From contig JABXHO010000032.1 in NCBI GenBank assembly GCA_013373595.1, positions 25,063 through 89,062 of the forward strand: a stretch of DNA of 64,000 nucleotides, in the 5' to 3' direction. The notes under the pieces were generated by a model. It saw nothing but the letters and a program-made list of their open reading frames with translations. It ran no database searches and was not told the DNA's origin. Positions 37,594 through 45,040 of this stretch are shown here, one piece after another. The number at the start of each line of letters is the position of its first letter. The stretch's first letter is position 1. This DNA comes from Flavobacteriales bacterium. Lineage in GTDB: Bacteria > Bacteroidota > Bacteroidia > Flavobacteriales_D > Crocinitomicaceae. A program made the translations under genes and the position numbers.

Positions 37594-38688
37594 ATGCCAA
37601 TTAATGAGATAGAAATCGAGAATTTTAAGTCCATCAAAAAACTAAGACTTGAAATAGCTCCCATTAACATTCTTGTTGGTCCGAACGGAGTGGGTAAAAG
37701 TAACTTAATCGGCTTTTTTTCATTGCTTAAAAACATGTTTGCCCAAAGTTTGCAAACATATATCGCTACTCAAGGAAAGGCAAACGGATTCTTACACTTT
37801 GGGAAAGCTCACTCCGCATTCCTTTCAGGTACTATAAACTTCAATAATGATCGGGGCTACACTACGAACTCGTACTCCTTCCGACTAATTCCAGATGATT
37901 CCAACTCTCTAATTCTTGAAGAAGAAAGTAGTGGTTACAATGCAAGAGACGGTTGGAATTACAAGAGGGAATATACACGGAACGAAAGTTTTCATGCTGT
38001 CAGTAGTTCATTTCGAAATGACTATTTACGTGACTATTTTAATGAGTTCAACACCTTTCATTTTCATGACACTAGTAGATCGTCAAAACTCAAACAGTCA
38101 AATAACTTAAAGGACAATAGAGTTTTAAAAAGTGATGGTAGTAATCTTGCCGCCTTCCTGTACATGTTGTCAATTAAACACAAGACCCACTTCAAATTGA
38201 TTGAAAAGACTATTGGCTCTATTGCCCCCTATTTTTCAAAATTTGACTTACAGCCTGATCTATTAGACGAAAACATGATTGAGCTCGTGTGGAAAGAAGT
38301 GGGAAGTGAACAATACTTCAATGCCTATAATTTTTCGGATGGAACTCTTCGATTTATTGCCTTAGCTACACTCCTATTACAACCCAACCCACCAAAAACC
38401 ATTATTATCGATGAGCCTGAACTAGGGCTTCATCCCTTCGCAATAAAAAAACTGGCCGCATTAATTACAAACGTGTCGGCCAATAGTCAGGTTATTGTTT
38501 CAACTCAGTCAGTAACGTTCTTAAATGAATTTACTCCTAAAGATATCATCGTAGTTGACCGTGAAAATATTGAGGGTATGATGATCTCAAAATTCAAGAG
38601 GTTTAAGGAAGAAGAGCTTGACCAATGGCTTGAGGGCTATTCAATGGGAGAAATCTGGGAGAAGAATTTAATTGGAGGAAAGCCATGA
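37594..38688 (+). CDS. AAA/ABC-type ATPase of a two-gene cassette (RloA/OLD-like)
   Basis: 364 residues. It starts INEIEIENFKSIKKL like RecF/OLD/AAA_15 ATPases; Walker A is GPNGVGKSN with K35 and Walker B is IIIDEPELGLHP with D273/E274. The position of the switch histidine is a Gln (VSTQSVTFL). FSDGTLRFIALATLL takes the place of the signature motif. The gene is AT-rich compared with its neighbours and overlaps the DUF4276 gene by four bases. ATPase plus DUF4276 pairs resemble phage-defence modules such as PARIS (ATPase plus Toprim-like DUF4435) in layout. Function is inferred, not shown. Confidence 0.85.
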   Translation: MPINEIEIENFKSIKKLRLEIAPINILVGPNGVGKSNLIGFFSLLKNMFAQSLQTYIATQGKANGFLHFGKAHSAFLSGTINFNNDRGYTTNSYSFRLIPDDSNSLILEEESSGYNARDGWNYKREYTRNESFHAVSSSFRNDYLRDYFNEFNTFHFHDTSRSSKLKQSNNLKDNRVLKSDGSNLAAFLYMLSIKHKTHFKLIEKTIGSIAPYFSKFDLQPDLLDENMIELVWKEVGSEQYFNAYNFSDGTLRFIALATLLLQPNPPKTIIIDEPELGLHPFAIKKLAALITNVSANSQVIVSTQSVTFLNEFTPKDIIVVDRENIEGMMISKFKRFKEEELDQWLEGYSMGEIWEKNLIGGKP

Positions 38689-39350
38689 ACCGTATTATTG
38701 TTGTTGTAGAAGGACAATCAGAAGAAGAGTTTATTAAAAGCGTTGTCGCACCTTACCTGCTTAAGTATTCTATTTACATTACCCCAATTGTTGTTAGAAC
38801 AAGTAAAAACTTTAAGGGAGGAATTGTATCATACGCAAAATTTAAATACCACGTTGAACTCATTTTAAAGCAAGACAAAACCGCTCTTGTAACTTCTATG
38901 ATTGATTATTTCCGCTTACCCAACGACTTTCCACATTATAACGATCTAGGAATGATCGAGAATCCTTTTAAAAAAGTTGAACACCTAGAAAACGGATTAT
39001 CTAAAAGCATTGGAAACGATCGCTTCATTCCCTATATCCAACTACATGAGTTTGAAGCTCTGTTATTCTCAGATCGAAAAGGGTTTCAAGAATATATAAG
39101 CACATCCGAAGATAATTTTCATCAAATGATGAAAGAAATAGACGCGATTTTGGAGGAGTTTGATCTACCTGAATTGATCAATACACGGCCAGAATTAGCT
39201 CCTTCAAAAAGAATTCTAAAGATTTTTCCAAAATACAATAAGGTCGTATTTGGTTCCTTAATCGCTGAAGAAATTGGCATCGAAAAAATTCTATCTAAAT
39301 GCAGCCGCTTTGGTTTCTGGGTTCAAACACTTATTAATCGATTTCAGTAA
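38685..39350 (+). CDS. DUF4276 family, Toprim-like partner of the ATPase
   Basis: 221 residues, full length for DUF4276. The N-terminal IIVVVEGQSEEEFI has the Toprim-like Glu (E9), TALVTSMIDYFRLP carries a later acidic residue on a strand end, and YIQLHEFEALLFSD is the family's conserved core. Such proteins are predicted nucleases. It overlaps the ATPase gene by ATGA, so the two products are made together. Low GC suggests transfer. The next gene begins right after its stop and lacks a normal start. Confidence 0.82.
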   Translation: MNRIIVVVEGQSEEEFIKSVVAPYLLKYSIYITPIVVRTSKNFKGGIVSYAKFKYHVELILKQDKTALVTSMIDYFRLPNDFPHYNDLGMIENPFKKVEHLENGLSKSIGNDRFIPYIQLHEFEALLFSDRKGFQEYISTSEDNFHQMMKEIDAILEEFDLPELINTRPELAPSKRILKIFPKYNKVVFGSLIAEEIGIEKILSKCSRFGFWVQTLINRFQ

Positions 39351-39397
39351 CTTTAGATATCAAACTCATCCTCCATATTGTTTACACCAATATTATT

Positions 39398-40171
39398 GTG
39401 GCCATTTCCGCAGGACTTCTCACAGCGGGATATTCCTATATGAATGGCATTGAACATTGGTATTTCTATGGTTTGTTCGCCTTATTCGCCACTTTTTCGG
39501 TGTATAACGGTCAGCGACTGATCAAATCTGCACACCCTACCCAAACACCTTGGTTGATCTGGGTGCAACGCAATGAAAAAAGCTTGTACCTCATCACCTT
39601 TGCTTCCGGGTTACTCACACTTTCTTGCCTGCTTTTGATTGGAAAACTATCTCTTGGATCTATTTTGCTTCTGATTGTTTCTGGCGTTGTTAGCCTGCTC
39701 TACGTGATTCCTGTTAAAGGGATTGTAATGCGAGAAATTCCTTACATGAAGGTGTATTTAATTGCCTTTACCTGGGCTGCGGTGCTCATTTTATTTCCGA
39801 TGATCAACGAGGAGAAGTTTGAATGGAAGGTAATGATTCAAGCGCTGGCGTATGTCTTTTTCATTATTTCTGCAACCATCCCATTTGACGTCCGTGATTT
39901 AAAATTCGATCGAGATACACACAAAACCATTCCCCAAGTTGTTGGTATTGGTTGGTCGAAAGTGATCTCCAGCATCCTTTTGATCCTTTTTCTGATCGGA
40001 AGCTTTTGGGTACATCCAGAATTGGTACAAAACTTCGCCTTTCATGGCGCCATAGTCGTTCAGTTTCTTTTGATTCTCTTCATGAATGAAAAACGAGGTG
40101 ATCTTTACTGCGCTGGTGCTATCGATGGTGCTATTGGATTGATTGGGTTGAGTTATTTCATCTCGCTCTAA
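39398..40171 (+). CDS. UbiA prenyltransferase-like membrane protein, N-terminus uncertain
   Basis: 257 residues from a GTG at 39398, with about seven or eight transmembrane helices. The second UbiA Asp-rich motif is recognisable (FDVRDLKFDRDTHKTIPQVVG). The first motif region reads YNGQRL and lacks the usual aspartates, so prenyl transfer is doubtful. The frame is open upstream to 39338 and encodes sensible membrane sequence (LDIKLILHIVYTNII) joined to the GTG, but holds no ATG, GTG or TTG. The true start may have been lost when the ATPase-DUF4276 cassette inserted, or a rare start codon is used. Confidence 0.7.
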   Translation: MAISAGLLTAGYSYMNGIEHWYFYGLFALFATFSVYNGQRLIKSAHPTQTPWLIWVQRNEKSLYLITFASGLLTLSCLLLIGKLSLGSILLLIVSGVVSLLYVIPVKGIVMREIPYMKVYLIAFTWAAVLILFPMINEEKFEWKVMIQALAYVFFIISATIPFDVRDLKFDRDTHKTIPQVVGIGWSKVISSILLILFLIGSFWVHPELVQNFAFHGAIVVQFLLILFMNEKRGDLYCAGAIDGAIGLIGLSYFISL

Positions 40172-40837
40172 CTATATTTCCAAGTACCAGTTTAACGCCA
40201 ACCAAAATCGATGATTAATCGCTTCCGTCATTACTGAGTTTAAGCGATAATCTATACCAAATTCAACTTTATTTTGCGTGGTGATGGTATAACCCAACAT
40301 GGGTATAAGACGAATTTCCAAGTTGTAATTCGCATTTTGCCAATTGTTGACATACTCATTATTCACCTTCGCGTACCATTCCTTTTGCTCCAGCGATTGG
40401 CCATTTAATGGCGTTTGAGATGAAATTCGATACCGCAAGCGAAAATCGGGAGCTTCGTTCGCAAAGAAAGTTTGATCGGTAAGCACTCGGTGCGACAAAC
40501 GCGTCCAATTGTATTGTTTTGTATAGTTGTATTGCTGATTGACGCGGTGTACGATTTCTCCTTCTCGAATGCGAAAGAGATAGCCGACTCCTACTCGTCC
40601 GTAAAAACCGACTTTTTTTGCTCCAGTAAACGTGAAGTCGGATAATTGATAGTTGAACTCGCGCAGACTCTCCCCCGAAAAATATCCCCTTTGGTAAATT
40701 TGGCGTGTCTCAACTTTCAAATTCACTGACCAATCATTCTTCAGTTTTGAGTTCATATTTACCGAAGGTAATGTCCCCAATTGGTATGCTTCTTGTGCCA
40801 CAATTGGAGCCGATATCCAGCAGAGGCAGACTAGCAT
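40172..40837 (-). CDS. DUF2490 family outer-membrane protein
   Basis: 222 residues from the ATG at 40837, with signal peptide MLVCLCWISAPIVAQ. Sequence is beta-rich with many aromatic strand ends (YNYTKQYNWTRLSHRVLTDQ; DFRLRYRISSQTPLNG) and ends HRFWLALNWYLEI, as in DUF2490 barrels. It starts 16 bases after the preceding gene's stop, so the two form an operon. It converges with the UbiA-like gene with no gap. Confidence 0.72.
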   Translation of the reverse strand: MLVCLCWISAPIVAQEAYQLGTLPSVNMNSKLKNDWSVNLKVETRQIYQRGYFSGESLREFNYQLSDFTFTGAKKVGFYGRVGVGYLFRIREGEIVHRVNQQYNYTKQYNWTRLSHRVLTDQTFFANEAPDFRLRYRISSQTPLNGQSLEQKEWYAKVNNEYVNNWQNANYNLEIRLIPMLGYTITTQNKVEFGIDYRLNSVMTEAINHRFWLALNWYLEI

Positions 40838-40853
40838 AAACGTATGTTTTAAG

Positions 40854-41435
40854 CTAGTATTCAAGGTTACTGGAAGTTTGAATGATGATTTCAGAGCGTC
40901 TTTCGAGTGTGCCATCTTCACTAAACAAGTACTCGAACGATGACAGCTCTTTGTCTTTTCTAATGCGCACAACCAGTTCGTATCGAGTCACGCAATATAC
41001 CTCACACTTCCCTGATACTGAAACCTCCTTCAGCACCTGCTCCTCACCTGTATATTGAATTTGAATTTTGTCAATTTTGTGACGGTCTCCCTCTGCGCTC
41101 AAGCGCTCACAAATAGAGCGATAAGTTTCTTGCGGAATTTCACTCTGATCAATTTCTATTTCTACATCCTCTAAAGTTCCCAGTGTATCGAATTCAACAC
41201 TGTATCGTTTGCCATTTCGTTTGTATTTCGCCTCGATGCTATATCGTTCCAAACCTTCCTCCAAATACCACTTTATCGATTGCCCATCTTTGAAAATTGA
41301 TTCAAACGCAACCGCAAAATCAGGTAACTCTGACTTTGTCAATCGGCTTTCTCGTTCAAACTTCTTTTGACTCAAAGCATTACATGAAAACAACAGCACC
41401 ACCACCAGAAGGTTGATCGACCTTTTACTCATCAT
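40854..41435 (-). CDS. PepSY-like secreted protein
   Basis: 193 residues with a signal peptide (MMSKRSINLLVVVLLFSCNALSQ; the Cys is not in a clear lipobox). Strand-helix pattern (IKWYLEEGLERYSIEAKYKRNGKRYSVEFDTLGTLEDVEIEID) resembles the PepSY-like / DUF2874-type domain of Bacteroidetes. Two nearby cysteines (GKCEVYCVTRYELVV) may pair. Function unknown; co-transcribed with the DUF2490 barrel. Confidence 0.6.
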   Translation of the reverse strand: MMSKRSINLLVVVLLFSCNALSQKKFERESRLTKSELPDFAVAFESIFKDGQSIKWYLEEGLERYSIEAKYKRNGKRYSVEFDTLGTLEDVEIEIDQSEIPQETYRSICERLSAEGDRHKIDKIQIQYTGEEQVLKEVSVSGKCEVYCVTRYELVVRIRKDKELSSFEYLFSEDGTLERRSEIIIQTSSNLEY

Positions 41436-41475
41436 CCTCTTTCCATTCGAATTTCGACTCTAAATTAGGTATAAT

Positions 41476-41736
41476 TCACCCGAACGGAAACGACTGAACG
41501 ATATCATTTACCTCCTGCGCCCATGTATAATCCTTCTCTGTTAAAGCTCCAGCATCGTGCGATGTGATCGACATCCGTAACTTTCTAAACTCTGTAATCT
41601 CCATATCGGCGTGATGTTCCACTTCATCCGAATACTTCGCTACGCGCAAAACAAATTCTGCCAACTCCGTTTGGTCACGAAAGGCTAAATCGCGTACTAA
41701 GGCGTTGTCTACTTTTTCCCAATTCTTTACTTCCAT
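41476..41736 (-). CDS. phhB: Pterin-4a-carbinolamine dehydratase
   Basis: 86 residues. The family signature is intact: EVEHHADMEITEF with the tandem His, and SITSHDAGALTEKD with the third His. The enzyme dehydrates 4a-hydroxytetrahydrobiopterin after each turnover of phenylalanine hydroxylase. It overlaps phhA by ten bases, so it is made together with its partner. Confidence 0.93.
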   Translation of the reverse strand: MEVKNWEKVDNALVRDLAFRDQTELAEFVLRVAKYSDEVEHHADMEITEFRKLRMSITSHDAGALTEKDYTWAQEVNDIVQSFPFG

Positions 41737-42434
41737 CTTTCCTTCAATGTTAATACTGCATCGTACAGTTGTTGCATGTCCTCAACGACAAAATACTTTG
41801 GTTGAATCTTATCTGTTTCGAAAAAGGTATGTAAAATTTCATCCAAGTCAAACGGAAGACGCACCGTACTTTCTTCCAAAGCGTAAATCGACTCTCCAAA
41901 CGACGAAGCAATTCCCGCTCCCAATACCTTGGGGCCATTTTGCTGAATTAACCCAAATTCAATCGTAAACCAGTACAGTCGCTGCAGTTGAATGACTCGC
42001 TCCTCGTTTCCTTTATTTTTCAGTCCAAGCTTACCAAACTCGTGAATGAACTTGGAAAAAACAGGGTTTGACAGCAATGGAATGTGCCCAAAAACGTCGT
42101 GAAACATGTCAGGTTCTTCCAAATAATCCAATTGTTCTAACGAACGCAACCACGTTGACGAGCAGAACTGCTTGTTGGCGAGTAATTCAAAGAATTCATC
42201 CACTGGAATGAGCCCTGGAACACAATAAATGGTCCACCCAGTGCGCGATTGAAACCAATCGTTTAACTGTGAAAATTCGGCAATTCTATCCGCATAAAGC
42301 ACAGATTTCATGTCGCTTAGTGCATTCAAATATTCCGAGCAGGCCTTATCTTCGAGGTTTACCTCTTGTCTACTAAAAAGTGCCTTCCACACCGCAAAAT
42401 CTTCGGCGGTGTACGCATCAAATTCTTGTTTCAT
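41727..42434 (-). CDS. phhA: Phenylalanine-4-hydroxylase
   Basis: 235 residues from the ATG at 42434, the length of compact bacterial enzymes. Iron ligands: H112 and H117 (MFHDVFGHIPLL) and E159 (YWFTIEFGLIQ), with spacing like that of the Chromobacterium enzyme. It converts Phe to Tyr using O2 and a tetrahydropterin. The pterin recycling gene overlaps its 3' end. Upstream is a complete-looking attenuator with a Tyr-rich leader peptide, which would switch the operon on when charged tRNA-Tyr runs low. Confidence 0.95.
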   Translation of the reverse strand: MKQEFDAYTAEDFAVWKALFSRQEVNLEDKACSEYLNALSDMKSVLYADRIAEFSQLNDWFQSRTGWTIYCVPGLIPVDEFFELLANKQFCSSTWLRSLEQLDYLEEPDMFHDVFGHIPLLSNPVFSKFIHEFGKLGLKNKGNEERVIQLQRLYWFTIEFGLIQQNGPKVLGAGIASSFGESIYALEESTVRLPFDLDEILHTFFETDKIQPKYFVVEDMQQLYDAVLTLKERWK

Positions 42435-42453
42435 CTTGTTCCATTTAGTGCAT

Positions 42454-42482
42454 AAAAAAGCCCGGTTCATTTGAACCAGGCC
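42454..42482 (-). terminator. Attenuator terminator upstream of phhA
   Basis: Minus strand: GCCTGGTTC-AAAT-GAACCGGGC (one G-T pair) followed by TTTTTT. It ends 20 bases before the phhA ATG, downstream of the leader peptide. Its left arm GGTTCA (42472-42477) can instead pair with TGAACC (42512-42517), which contains the leader stop codon. Confidence 0.85.
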
Positions 42483-42514
42483 GATATATTCTTTTCATCA
42501 TACTATACCACGGT

Positions 42515-42568
42515 TCATTTCCTGTTGGGGAAATACGCGTAAGTATAATATGTGTTCGTGCTCATCAT
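42515..42568 (-). CDS. Tyr/Phe leader peptide of the phhA attenuator
   Basis: MMSTNTYYTYAYFPNRK, 17 residues ending in TGA. Four Tyr codons (TAT TAT, TAC, TAT) and one Phe (TTC) fall in a seven-residue stretch, codons 7-13. The stop codon overlaps TGAACC, the strand able to form an antiterminator with the left arm of the terminator 30 bases downstream. A ribosome that reaches the stop would cover TGAACC and let the terminator form; one stalled on Tyr codons would leave it free. The first ATG lies only about six bases after the -7 box, so the leader may be translated from a nearly leaderless transcript. A second ATG follows directly. Confidence 0.8.
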   Translation of the reverse strand: MMSTNTYYTYAYFPNRK

Positions 42569-42573
42569 TTCGG

Positions 42574-42603
42574 CAAATATAAAGATTCTTGGGATAGATC
42601 AAA
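42574..42603 (-). promoter_or_regulatory. Promoter of the phhA leader
   Basis: Minus strand: TTTG (42600-42603), 18 bases, TATATTTGC (42573-42581). This is a close match to the Bacteroidetes promoter consensus, placed just upstream of the leader peptide ATG. Confidence 0.75.
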
Positions 42604-42682
42604 GAGAATGCCGAAAATGTGAATGCACATAAAATTTTCCAAGAAAATCATAGAATCGAACTCTGGTTTGTATCTTCGTACT

Positions 42683-43567
42683 ATGATCTTAGTCAGTGGC
42701 TTCGTGCATAAGCGTTTTAGGATCGTTGGTGATATCTACATCGACGTGGATGAAATTCTTTTTGCCGTATTGATCATTGTTGGGACGTGGCTCCTCGTGA
42801 AAGCGATGCGCAGATTAATCACCAAGCCTAATATCATCGCCAACAAGATTGATCAAAAGCGTCGTATGACGGTGTTTTTGCTCACGAAATACTTCGTTTG
42901 GTTCATCAGTATACTTGCCAGTTTGTCGGTTCTTGGAATCGATTTAACAACACTTGTTCTTGGTTCAACCGCACTATTGGTTGGTTTGGGACTTGGGCTT
43001 CAGCACATTTTTACCGATCTGGTGTCTGGGATTTTTCTCCTTTCTGAAGGGAGTATCAAAATTGGCGATGTAATTGAAGTTGATGGAAGTATTGGAAAAG
43101 TAATGGATGTCAACTTACGTAGTTGTGAACTCAAAACACGCGACGACGTATTCATCATTATTCCCAACTCGAAATTCTTGGCAGATCGTGTTGTCAATTG
43201 GACGCACTCCGTAGAAAAAGTCCGCTTTACGATTAACGTTGGCGTCGCTTACGGATCAGATATTGACACGGTTACCGAATGTTTGATTGCCTCAACGAGA
43301 TCGAACAAAGACGTTGCAGATTCGCCCAAACCGATTGTCCAGTTTGCCAATTTTGGTGATTCCTCACTGGAGTTCAAACTCTTCTTCTGGTCGAAAGAGG
43401 CTTTCTTTATCGAAAATGTGAAGTCAGATATCCGTCGCGAAATCTACAAGCAACTGAAAGAACATGGACTTGAAATTCCATTCCCACAGCGTGATATCCA
43501 TATCAAAGGGATGAGCAAGGAAGAATTGCTAAATCAGATGGATTTGAAGAATAAGATGAAGAGTTGA
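42683..43567 (+). CDS. MscS family mechanosensitive channel
   Basis: About 294 residues from 42683; the frame is open upstream to 42623, but that part overlaps the promoter region of phhA. Three transmembrane helices: ~20-42, ~62-84 and ~88-120, the last with the Gly/Ala-rich pore pattern (STALLVGLGLGLQHIFTDLVSGIFLL). The MscS beta domain follows (GSIKIGDVIEVDGSIGKV, LRSCELKTRDDVFIIIPNS) and a C-terminal alpha/beta domain. Releases ions on hypo-osmotic shock. Divergent from phhA. Confidence 0.92.
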   Translation: MILVSGFVHKRFRIVGDIYIDVDEILFAVLIIVGTWLLVKAMRRLITKPNIIANKIDQKRRMTVFLLTKYFVWFISILASLSVLGIDLTTLVLGSTALLVGLGLGLQHIFTDLVSGIFLLSEGSIKIGDVIEVDGSIGKVMDVNLRSCELKTRDDVFIIIPNSKFLADRVVNWTHSVEKVRFTINVGVAYGSDIDTVTECLIASTRSNKDVADSPKPIVQFANFGDSSLEFKLFFWSKEAFFIENVKSDIRREIYKQLKEHGLEIPFPQRDIHIKGMSKEELLNQMDLKNKMKS

Positions 43568-43585
43568 AAACTTTCTTCATTGGGC

Positions 43586-44038
43586 TTAAAAAGAAACGGA
43601 AAGCCCTCCTTCAATAACAACACCTTTCATTTCTATAACATTTGAGGTAATAGGTTGTTCGTTGTGACTGATTGTAAGATTATTCGAAAAAATCGATTCC
43701 TCTTCTCTAATATTTTCTCCGTAGAAATTTTCCCCTCTAAACTCCAATCGGTTCGTATAAATCTTTAAGGGAAATTGATAGCCTCCTCTAAAAAAAACAC
43801 TCGTTTTAGAACTTGATTTAAACGGTATGGCTAGCTCTATTTCAGGCCGAGCAATAATGTGACTTCTCACAAAATTTATCTCCACAGACGGACTATAAAA
43901 ACGAATATTATTCACTTCAATAAAGTCTTCATTCTGATAGATGTCTCCTAATCCAATGGACGCTTTTCCGTAAGAACATACTCCTAAGAACTTAATCGTT
44001 GCTACCTGCCCCAAATTAACAGCGTGACCAATTCCCAA
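43586..44038 (-). pseudogene. C-terminal fragment of a frameshifted outer-membrane protein
   Basis: 150 residues that can begin only at a TTG. Strand-rich sequence (SPSVEINFVRSHIIARPEIELAIPF; TSVFFRGGYQFPLKIYTNRLEF) ending in GVVIEGGLSVSF, a barrel-type C-terminus. It has no signal peptide; the preceding fragment at 44002-44400 does, and stops in another frame 37 bases inside this one. Reading with one extra base in the T-run at 44092-44097 joins them (GFF then ...RGDISFGEVFTYCGELGIGH). So this is either the distal half of a broken gene or a sequencing slip. Confidence 0.6.
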
Positions 44039-44400
44039 CTCACCACAATACGTGAAGACTTCCCCGAAGCTAATGTCACCCCTAAGCGAACAAAAAAGCC
44101 ACTTGTCTGTCCACCTTGAATATCAAGACCTGCACCAAAATTAATTTGTCGTGAGCTACTTTTTATAGTCGTTTCTGAAAAAAAGGTGTACTCAGATGGT
44201 GATTCATCCGTATAACTTGTCTCAATAATTCCATCCTTTGTTAGAATCGGGGTCACCCCTCCTGAAATATAAAATAAACCTCTTGAGGCATGGCCAATAG
44301 AATGATAGTGCCACGGATTCGTACAGTTCAAGTAAGTGCACAACTGAGCCTCTGTGTCGATTGAATTCGTCAAAGTCAACAATAATAAAACCGTCTTCAT
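44002..44400 (-). pseudogene. N-terminal fragment of the same frameshifted outer-membrane protein
   Basis: 132 residues beginning with a signal peptide (MKTVLLLLTLTNSIDTEAQ), then beta-rich sequence (RGLFYISGGVTPIL; SSRQINFGAGLDIQGGQTSGFFVRLGVTLASG). The last ~20 residues (KSSRIVVSWELVTLLIWGR) do not look like barrel sequence and probably lie past a frameshift. Its ATG overlaps the yidD stop by four bases. Function unknown; it would form one ~270-residue barrel with the next fragment if the frame is restored. Confidence 0.55.
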
Positions 44401-44702
44401 TCTTTAATTTTTAATGGCCTTTCATTCTTTAAAAGTCTTGGGCTAATGCTTTTTTTTGAAAAAACTTCTCCGCTTCGCGTGATTAAAAGAATGTCACCTT
44501 CTGTTTCTACAAGGCGGTATCCTGAACGGCAATCTCGAAATCTTTTACGAAGCGCTTGAATTCCTTTCAATGCCCCATTTTTCTTAGTAACTCGGTAAAC
44601 ATGATTGGAACAAGATTCAGAAAAAAGGCACCCTTTTCCTTTTAGCTTGTGAGGAATCAATTTTTGATACATCCAAATAAACAGAAGGAGTATTCCCCGC
44701 AT
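44397..44702 (-). CDS. YidD family membrane insertion factor-like protein
   Basis: 101 residues. LLLFIWMYQKLIPHKLKGKGCLFSESCSNHVYRV holds the family's C.F..SCS.Y pattern and amphipathic N-terminus; the later GIQALRKRFRDCRSGYRLV matches the second conserved part. YidD assists YidC in membrane protein insertion. The usual rpmH/rnpA neighbours are absent, so this is probably an extra, accessory copy. Stop and start codons overlap with both neighbours. Confidence 0.75.
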   Translation of the reverse strand: MRGILLLFIWMYQKLIPHKLKGKGCLFSESCSNHVYRVTKKNGALKGIQALRKRFRDCRSGYRLVETEGDILLITRSGEVFSKKSISPRLLKNERPLKIKE

Positions 44703-44911
44703 TACTTTTTCTTAAATACCACCATCCCAATGTGAACAGTTGTTGCTGGCCGAGCACCTATACCAAAGCACCCTGATGATCCTGGCTGCATTTTATCAGA
44801 ATATTGATGACCTGCATATTCATATCCATCAACAGCCTCTCTGTCAATAATTGATTTTAGCTCAGTTTTTGCATTTGCGCATGGAGGAAAGTCTACTATC
44901 TTATACTTCAT
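44702..44911 (-). CDS. Small protein, DUF4177-like
   Basis: 69 residues. MKYKIVDFPPCANAKTELKSIIDREAVDGYEYAGHQ resembles DUF4177 proteins (strand, helix with E-x2-ID, then a Gly-Tyr-Glu turn). The family function is unknown. A possible -7 box TATATTTG (44981-44988, minus strand) lies upstream. Overlaps the yidD start by one base. Confidence 0.55.
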   Translation of the reverse strand: MKYKIVDFPPCANAKTELKSIIDREAVDGYEYAGHQYSDKMQPGSSGCFGIGARPATTVHIGMVVFKKK

Positions 44912-44995
44912 AACTCACTGTTTTACAAAGCCAAAAAAACTATATTGCTAAATGGCTGAAGGTTAGATTTTGTATATTGACAAATATAATTCGAT

Positions 44996-45024
44996 GGATA
45001 ACCCCAAGTCAACAGGGGTTATCC
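44996..45024. promoter_or_regulatory. Inverted repeat upstream of the histidine kinase operon
   Basis: GGATAACCCC (44996-45005), 9 bases, GGGGTTATCC (45015-45024): a perfect 10-bp inverted repeat. Nested in it is CAGGGG-TTAT-CCCCTG (45013-45028). It ends 17 bases before the kinase ATG and also faces the divergent DUF4177-like gene. A related pair lies at 50174-50221. Confidence 0.6.
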
Positions 45025-45040
45025 CCTGATTTTAACTACT

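Noticed and set aside
39398..40171. Active UbiA prenyltransferase
   Set aside because: The first Asp-rich motif is not present, so only the family fold is claimed.
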